From positions 62,001 through 126,000 of the forward strand of contig NZ_BDBL01000002.1 of NCBI RefSeq assembly GCF_001612965.1: a stretch of 64,000 nucleotides of DNA, read 5' to 3'. The notes beneath the pieces were generated by a model. That model did not search any database. It worked only from the letters and a program-made list of their open reading frames with translations, and was not told the DNA's origin. A program made the translations under genes and the position numbers. Shown piece after piece: positions 59,526 through 64,000 of the stretch. This DNA comes from Nocardia kruczakiae NBRC 101016 (GTDB lineage Bacteria > Actinomycetota > Actinomycetes > Mycobacteriales > Mycobacteriaceae). How positions within the stretch are numbered: position 1 is the first letter of the stretch; the number at the start of each line of letters is the position of its first letter.

Positions 59526-60017
59526 GTGGAGTTCGACGTCACCATCGAGATCCCCAAGGGGCAGCGCAACAAGTACGAGGTCGACCACGAGACGGGTCGG
59601 GTGCGGCTGGACCGCTACCTCTACACCCCGATGGTCTACCCGGCCGACTACGGCTACATCGAGAACACCCTCGGCTCCGACGGCGACCCGCTGGACTGCC
59701 TGGTGCTGCTGCCGGAGTCGGTGTTCCCCGGCGTGATCGTCGAGGCCCGCCCGGTCGGCGTGCTGCTGATGAGCGACGAGGCCGGCGGCGACGAGAAGGT
59801 CGTCGCGGTGCCGGCCGGTGACAAGCGCTGGGATCACATCCAGGACGTCGACGACATCCCGGAATTCGAGCGCAAGGCCATCGAGCACTTCTTCGAGCAC
59901 TACAAGGACCTCGAGCCCGGCAAGTGGGTCAAGGTCGACGGCTGGGACGGCCGGGCCAAGGCCGAGACCCTTGCCGATGAAGCCTTCAAGCGGCTGCAGG
60001 AGCAGGGCGGCCACTGA
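59526..60017 (+). CDS. ppa: Inorganic pyrophosphatase
   Basis: A 163-residue soluble class I pyrophosphatase. [46 protein letters not shown] and [13 protein letters not shown] are hallmark segments, the Asp residues binding Mg2+. AAGGAG precedes the GTG start. A strong hairpin follows its stop. Confidence 0.95.
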   Translation: MEFDVTIEIPKGQRNKYEVDHETGRVRLDRYLYTPMVYPADYGYIENTLGSDGDPLDCLVLLPESVFPGVIVEARPVGVLLMSDEAGGDEKVVAVPAGDKRWDHIQDVDDIPEFERKAIEHFFEHYKDLEPGKWVKVDGWDGRAKAETLADEAFKRLQEQGGH

Positions 60018-60071
60018 GTGCCGCCGGTGCCCGCGCGGGGCGGACCACCGGGAGAATCGACATCGAGCGAG

Positions 60072-60104
60072 GGCGCTCGCGGGCGTATGCGTCCCGCGAG
60101 CGCC
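60072..60104. terminator. Perfect 12-bp bidirectional terminator hairpin
   Basis: GGCGCTCGCGGG (60072-60083) pairs perfectly with CCCGCGAGCGCC (60093-60104) around a 9-nt loop. It sits between the convergent ppa and crotonase genes, 55 nt after ppa and 29 nt from the other stop, and can serve both. Confidence 0.8.
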
Positions 60105-60132
60105 GATTCGCCCGGGCCGTCCCGGGCGGCCG

Positions 60133-60954
60133 CTATTTGCCCTGGAAGTTCGGCTTGCGCTTCTCGAAGACGGCCTGAATCGCCTCGGTGAGGTCCTCCG
60201 AGGGCAGGAAGGCCGCGTTCCACGCCGAGACGTACCGCAGCCCGTCGGCCACCTTGCCGGCCTTGGGCTGATCCAGCACGTCCTTGATGCCCTGCACGAC
60301 CAGCGGCGGATTCGCGGCGATCTCCTCCGCCAGCGTGTGCGCGGCGGCCAGCACCGCCTCCTGGTCCGGGTAGACGTCGTTGATCAGGCCGATCTTCTCC
60401 GCGCGCGCGGCGTCGATGTCCTTGCCGGTATAGGCGAGCTCGCGCACATGGCCCTCGCCGATGATGCCCGGCAGCCGGTGCAGCGATCCGATGTCGGCGA
60501 CGATGGCGACCTTGGCCTCGCGCAGGCTGAAGCTGGCCTCCGCGCTGGCCAGGCGGATATCCGCGGCGGCGATGAGATCGAGTCCGCCACCCACGCACCA
60601 GCCGGAGATCGCGGCGATCACGGGTTTGCGGCAGTCGGCGACCGCGGTCACCGAGGCCTGCATGCGGCGGATCTCGTAGAGGAAATCGGTGCGCGGTGCG
60701 GCCAGGGCCTTCTCGCCCAGCAGCGGACCGAAGGTCGGGCTCATCGCGGGCAGATCGAGGCCGTAGGAGAAGTGCTTACCGGAACCGGTGAGCACGATCG
60801 CGCGGATCTCCGGGTCGGCGTCCAGCTCGCCGAAGATGAGCGGCAGTTCACTCCAGAAATCCGGGCCCATGGCATTGCCCTTGCCGGGTCCGGTCAGCGT
60901 CACTCGCGCGACGTGACCGGTGCGCTCGACGTCGAAAGCCTTCCAATCACTCAT
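60133..60954 (-). CDS. Crotonase-family delta(3,5)-delta(2,4)-dienoyl-CoA isomerase-like protein
   Basis: A 273-residue crotonase. All three acid residues of the mammalian dienoyl-CoA isomerase align by spacing: Asp in GGGLDLIAAADIR, Glu 20 residues later in REAKVAIVAD, and Asp 8 residues after that in VADIGSLHRLPGIIG. KHFSYGLDLPAM forms the oxyanion site. This suggests isomerisation of dienoyl-CoA during unsaturated fatty acid breakdown rather than hydration. ATG 60954 is 6 nt from TACGCT (60961-60966), a leaderless start. Confidence 0.8.
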   Translation of the reverse strand: MSDWKAFDVERTGHVARVTLTGPGKGNAMGPDFWSELPLIFGELDADPEIRAIVLTGSGKHFSYGLDLPAMSPTFGPLLGEKALAAPRTDFLYEIRRMQASVTAVADCRKPVIAAISGWCVGGGLDLIAAADIRLASAEASFSLREAKVAIVADIGSLHRLPGIIGEGHVRELAYTGKDIDAARAEKIGLINDVYPDQEAVLAAAHTLAEEIAANPPLVVQGIKDVLDQPKAGKVADGLRYVSAWNAAFLPSEDLTEAIQAVFEKRKPNFQGK

Positions 60955-61036
60955 TCGTCCAGCGTATCGGGGCAGTTCGGCGGCGGCGGGACGGCGTCGG
61001 GATTGCGGGAGGGCGGGCACGACGTAGGTTGGAGGC

Positions 61037-61588
61037 GTGAGCAGTTCCCAGCGACCCGACGCCGAGCTGGCCGATCTCGACCCTCAGCACGACGGCGTCA
61101 CCGCAGCGCAGTACCGGGCGGCCATGCGCCACTATCCCGCGGGCGTGACGATCGTCACCCTGAGCCGGCCGGAACGCCCGGTGGGCTTCACCGCCACCTC
61201 CTTCGCCTCGCTGTCACTGGATCCGCCGCTGATCTCGTTCAACATCGCGCACACCTCCTCGTCCATCGACGCGATGAGCGAGGCCGATTCGGTCGTCGTG
61301 CACTTCCTCGGCGAACATCAACAGCATCTGGCACAACGGTTTTCGCGCGCCGCCGAAGAGCGTTTCGCCGACCCGGAGTTGTGGTCGACGCTGGACACCG
61401 GCGAGCCGGTGCTGCACGGCACCCCGATCTGGGTGCGGGCCACCGTGCACCGGTTGATTCCCATCGGCGACCACACCCTGGTGGTCGGATTGGTCACCCG
61501 GGTGCACGACGACACCGGTGGCGAGCCGATGCGCAACCCGCTGCTGTACTACAACGGCACCTATCACCGCCCGGCCGGATTGGACTGA
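61037..61588 (+). CDS. Flavin reductase family protein (FMN-binding split barrel)
   Basis: A 183-residue flavin reductase-like domain protein. Conserved elements: [24 protein letters not shown] and the FNIAHTSSS segment, with a C-terminal [15 protein letters not shown]. It would supply reduced FMN/FAD to a partner monooxygenase such as those of sterol or aromatic breakdown; no such partner is adjacent. GTG 61037 lies 6 nt after TAGGTT (61025-61030), and the nearby GGAGG is too close, so it is probably leaderless. Confidence 0.82.
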   Translation: MSSSQRPDAELADLDPQHDGVTAAQYRAAMRHYPAGVTIVTLSRPERPVGFTATSFASLSLDPPLISFNIAHTSSSIDAMSEADSVVVHFLGEHQQHLAQRFSRAAEERFADPELWSTLDTGEPVLHGTPIWVRATVHRLIPIGDHTLVVGLVTRVHDDTGGEPMRNPLLYYNGTYHRPAGLD

Positions 61589-61659
61589 GCCGCAATAACT
61601 TTCACGCGCCCCTCGATTTCGGGCGCGGCGCGGCGCTCTTGCTCGTTCGAGTCCGGTGC

Positions 61660-61689
61660 TTGACAATGCCGGGCCGGTTCTGTCACTCT
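61660..61689 (+). promoter_or_regulatory. Promoter of the SAM-IV riboswitch transcript
   Basis: TTGACA (61660-61665) and CACTCT (61684-61689) are spaced by 18 bp. The predicted start, about 61696, falls exactly at the first stem of the riboswitch. Confidence 0.55.
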
Positions 61690-61691
61690 CG

Positions 61692-61800
61692 GCTCAGGTC
61701 ACGAGTACCAGCGTCAAGCCCCGGCTAGCTGGTCGGCAACCCTCCTCCGCGGTGGGGTGCTCCGGGTGACGACCTGGCCGATGCTCGACCGAGCACGGCA
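61692..61800 (+). ncRNA. SAM-IV riboswitch
   Basis: The sequence follows the actinobacterial SAM-IV pattern closely: CAGGTC (61695-61700) pairs with GACCTG (61771-61776) as P1; the S-box-like core AGCGTCAAGCCCCGGCTAGC, then GGTCGGCAACCCTCC and GGGGTGCTCCGGGTGA lie between. A downstream hairpin TGCTC/GAGCA nested in GCCG/CGGC ends the aptamer. SAM binding would lower expression of the aminotransferase gene. Confidence 0.85.
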
Positions 61801-61805
61801 AGCGC

Positions 61806-61836
61806 GGACTCCGATCACCCTCCACGTCCGGAGTCC
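61806..61836 (+). promoter_or_regulatory. Hairpin between the SAM-IV aptamer and the ribosome-binding site
   Basis: GGACTCCG (61806-61813) pairs with CGGAGTCC (61829-61836), a perfect 8-bp stem. It lies just upstream of AAAGGGA (61843-61849), and is well placed to be the expression platform; ATG 61858 follows 8 nt after the Shine-Dalgarno. Confidence 0.5.
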
Positions 61837-61857
61837 CTGAACAAAGGGATCGCCCCG

Positions 61858-63318
61858 ATGCGTACTGCTGTCTCGACAATTGCCGCCGCCGAAACCGTTG
61901 TCCCGGAACAGGTTTGCTCCCACGACACCTGCGTCTCCCGCTCCGGCGCCGCCTGCACCTGCTCGGCGTCGGACTGCGCCGGCCATGCCACCCGTTCCTG
62001 CCGCACCGGTGAACCGATCGCCCGCGTCTCCGGCTGCGATCTGCGAGTTCCGTTGGTACAGGGCGGTTTCCGTACCTACGCCAACTTCGACTACGCCGCC
62101 AGCGCCCCCGCCCTGGCCCAGGTCACCGACCGCGTGAACGAGTTGCTCCCCTACTACGCCAGCGTGCACCGCGGCGCCGGATACGCCTCCCGCATCAGCA
62201 CCGATCGCTACGAGGCAGCACGTGTCGCGGTGGCACGGGCGGTGAACTGCGCCGATGACCAGGTGGTGGTGTTCACCCGCAACACCACCGACTCGCTGAA
62301 TCTGCTGGCCTGCTGCGTTCCCGGTGACACGGTGGTGCTCGATATCGAGCACCACGCGAATTTCCTGCCCTGGACGCGCCGCGGCCGCCGGGTGGTTCCC
62401 GCCGCCGCGACGATCGCGGAGACGCTGCGACGGATCGAGGCCGAGCTGTGCGCCGAACCCGCTGCGCTGCTTGCGGTTACGGGTGCCTCGAATGTGACCG
62501 GTGAGGTGCTGCCGCTGGCGGACCTGACCGCGATCGCGCATCGCCACGGCGCCCGCATCCTGGTCGATGGCGCGCAACTGGCCCCGCATCGCCGAATCGA
62601 CCTGCAGTCGTTCGCGGAATCCGGCGGGACCGGCATCGACTACCTGGCCTTCTCCGGGCACAAGTTGTACGCGCCCTTCGGCGCCGGTGTACTGGTGGGC
62701 CGCCGGGACTGGCTGGACGCGGCGCCGCCGTATCTGGCCGGCGGCGGGGCGGTCACGGCCGTCACCACCGAGCAGGCGTACTGGGCGCCCGCACCGCAGC
62801 GGCACGAGGCGGGATCACCGAACGTCTTGGGCGCGGCGGCCGTCGCGGCGGCCTGCGAAACGTTGTATGCCCTCGACGAGCAGGCCGTGGTCGAGCACGA
62901 ACATCATTTGATCCGCCACCTGCGCGACGGCCTGAAAACCGTTGCGGGCGTTCGGCAACTGCGGATTTTCTCCGACAGCACCGACAGTGTGGGCATCGTG
63001 GCATTCACCGTCGACGGGTTCGAACCCGGCCGGGTCGCGGCGTATCTGTCGGCCGAATTCGGTATCGGCGTGCGCGACGGGCGTTTCTGCGCACATCCCC
63101 TCCTGCAGCGGCTCGGTGTCGACGGCGCGGTGCGCGCGAGCGTCGGTCTGGGCACGTCGGTCGCGGATGTGGATCGCCTCATCGAGGCGCTGAGCCGATT
63201 GGTTCGAGACGGCGCTTCGTGGAACTACACGTATGCCGGCGGCCAGTGGTCCCCGCTGCCGGAGACCCGGCCCGGCTTGACCGAGGCGGGGCAGGGCGCG
63301 GCACCCTGCACGATCTGA
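61858..63318 (+). CDS. Class V aminotransferase / cysteine desulfurase-like enzyme with Cys-rich N-terminus
   Basis: A 486-residue PLP enzyme. The Schiff-base Lys is in YLAFSGHKLYAPFG, and RDGRFCAHPLL holds a Cys where desulfurases have the reactive one. DQVVVFTRNTTDSLNLLA and HGARILVDGAQLAPHR are typical. The first 65 residues carry seven cysteines (20, 25, 33, 35, 40, 48, 60), unusual and not part of the fold. A SAM-IV riboswitch precedes it, implying a role in sulfur or methionine metabolism; the reaction is unproven. Confidence 0.8.
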   Translation: MRTAVSTIAAAETVVPEQVCSHDTCVSRSGAACTCSASDCAGHATRSCRTGEPIARVSGCDLRVPLVQGGFRTYANFDYAASAPALAQVTDRVNELLPYYASVHRGAGYASRISTDRYEAARVAVARAVNCADDQVVVFTRNTTDSLNLLACCVPGDTVVLDIEHHANFLPWTRRGRRVVPAAATIAETLRRIEAELCAEPAALLAVTGASNVTGEVLPLADLTAIAHRHGARILVDGAQLAPHRRIDLQSFAESGGTGIDYLAFSGHKLYAPFGAGVLVGRRDWLDAAPPYLAGGGAVTAVTTEQAYWAPAPQRHEAGSPNVLGAAAVAAACETLYALDEQAVVEHEHHLIRHLRDGLKTVAGVRQLRIFSDSTDSVGIVAFTVDGFEPGRVAAYLSAEFGIGVRDGRFCAHPLLQRLGVDGAVRASVGLGTSVADVDRLIEALSRLVRDGASWNYTYAGGQWSPLPETRPGLTEAGQGAAPCTI

Positions 63319-63319
63319 T

Positions 63320-63520
63320 TCACGGCACGAGGTAGCGAGCGGCCAATTCTTCGATCAGCGGATCGCCGTCGGGAACGGAATCGATAGCTTCGAGATCTTT
63401 CTCGATGGCGATCTGGCGCGGATCGTCCTGTTCGGCGTCGGGCGCGCCGTCCTCGTTCAATTGGCGCAGCATCTTCTCGCGCACCCGAGCCTTCAGTGAA
63501 TCAGCGATTTCCTGGGTCAT
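63320..63520 (-). CDS. Small acidic protein of unknown function
   Basis: A 66-residue hydrophilic, helix-prone protein starting MTQEIADSLKARVREKML with acidic stretches (EDGAPDAEQDD) and a C-terminal LIEELAARYLVP. ATG 63520 has GGAAA about 4 nt upstream; the longer open frame above it overlaps the DUF2752 gene and is not coding-like. I do not recognise the family. It is convergent with the aminotransferase and ends 1 nt after it. Confidence 0.55.
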   Translation of the reverse strand: MTQEIADSLKARVREKMLRQLNEDGAPDAEQDDPRQIAIEKDLEAIDSVPDGDPLIEELAARYLVP

Positions 63521-63537
63521 ATTTCCAGCATGCCCGC

Positions 63538-63999
63538 CTAGACCGGGGCCAACCATGTACCCCACGGGGTATTGCGGACCACGGTGAACAGCGCGAGCAG
63601 TCCGATCAACCACCATTGCGCCTGGCCACGAAGGGTGAACGGGAAGGCGGTGTCGGCGCGGCCGCGCCAGCGGCCCAGAGCCCACCGCCCCCACCACAGC
63701 GCCAGGGTGAGCAGCAGCGGAAGGACAAATACGTTGCTGTGCAGCGCGTCGAGCACCCGGCCTTCGGTGAGATTGTGCACAGCGCGCAGTCCACCGCACC
63801 CCGGGCACCACCATCCGGTCAGGGCATAGAACGGGCATATCCCGTATGCCCCCTGGCTGTGCGGATCGTGGAAGTGCAGCACCACGGCCGCGGTAACCAC
63901 CACACCGGCCGCCAGCAGCGGCCCGCCCTGACTACGCCATCCGGTGCGCGGCGCCGACCGTTCGCCGGGCAGTTCGCGCGCGATATCCACAGGGTTCAC
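63538..63999 (-). CDS. DUF2752 family membrane protein (5' end may lie beyond the window)
   Basis: A 153-residue membrane protein with about three transmembrane segments. The DUF2752 signature is CPFYALTGWWCPGCGGLRAVHNLTEGR (in parts), with Cys residues resembling a metal site. GTG 63999 is one base from the end of the window, so the true start could lie further upstream. The function is unknown. Confidence 0.75.
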   Translation of the reverse strand: MNPVDIARELPGERSAPRTGWRSQGGPLLAAGVVVTAAVVLHFHDPHSQGAYGICPFYALTGWWCPGCGGLRAVHNLTEGRVLDALHSNVFVLPLLLTLALWWGRWALGRWRGRADTAFPFTLRGQAQWWLIGLLALFTVVRNTPWGTWLAPV

Positions 64000-64000
64000 G

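Overview
The window is high-GC actinobacterial chromosomal DNA. The gene content (lsr2, carD, mhuD, clpC1, a radA-disA pair, the coaX-panD-panC and folE-folP-folB-folK clusters, ftsH, tilS-hpt) and the gene order, which I compare from memory with Mycobacterium tuberculosis Rv3579c-Rv3628, point to a mycolic-acid-producing relative, most likely Nocardia. The genus is an inference. I saw no tRNA, rRNA, insertion sequence, phage gene or CRISPR array. It is mostly core genome with small accessory insertions.

Layout. 1-5400: 3' part of a trehalose-phosphatase/GH15 fusion, then a zinc ABC importer (znuACB-like) behind a Zur-type palindrome, and a small membrane protein. 5400-16350: mutY, beta-carbonic anhydrase, a secreted protein, radA-disA, lipoprotein lpqE, carD-ispD-ispF, cysS, rlmB and a small membrane protein. 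16350-26250: acyl-CoA and CoA-ester genes, mhuD (heme degradation), an OsmC-family peroxidase, an ABC exporter divergent from a two-component system, an F420-type luciferase-like oxidoreductase, and a frameshifted phytanoyl-CoA dioxygenase-like gene. 26250-31470: clpC1, a secreted lipase behind a KstR-type site, an FHA-HTH regulator and lsr2. 31470-45350: one long minus-strand run: lysS, rhodanese and cysteine dioxygenase, the pantothenate/CoA cluster, an AurF-like diiron gene, two membrane proteins, the folate cluster and ftsH. 45650-54730: uncharacterised genes, a PucR-type regulator divergent from an aldehyde dehydrogenase-SDR pair, an amidase and a LysR regulator. 55100-60020: hpt, tilS, a zinc metalloprotease-like gene and a PBP4-type carboxypeptidase, divergent from ppa. 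60130-64000: a dienoyl-CoA isomerase-like crotonase, a flavin reductase, a SAM-IV riboswitch in front of a Cys-rich class V aminotransferase, and a DUF2752 membrane protein.

The most interesting element is regulatory. Upstream of the cysteine dioxygenase-rhodanese operon there is a well-formed promoter (TTGCAC, 16 bp, TAGACT) followed 7 nt later by a 13-codon leaderless reading frame containing Cys-Cys. Its last codons form one arm of two mutually exclusive hairpins, and an earlier part of it is complementary to the Shine-Dalgarno region of the dioxygenase gene. This looks like a cysteine-sensing translational attenuator. A SAM-IV riboswitch controls a second sulfur/PLP gene, so the window holds two different RNA-level sulfur sensors. 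Other points of note: many genes appear leaderless (a TAnnnT box 6-8 nt before the start codon), a dispersed hairpin repeat sits just after stop codons, and the mutY-rlmB block is inverted relative to M. tuberculosis.
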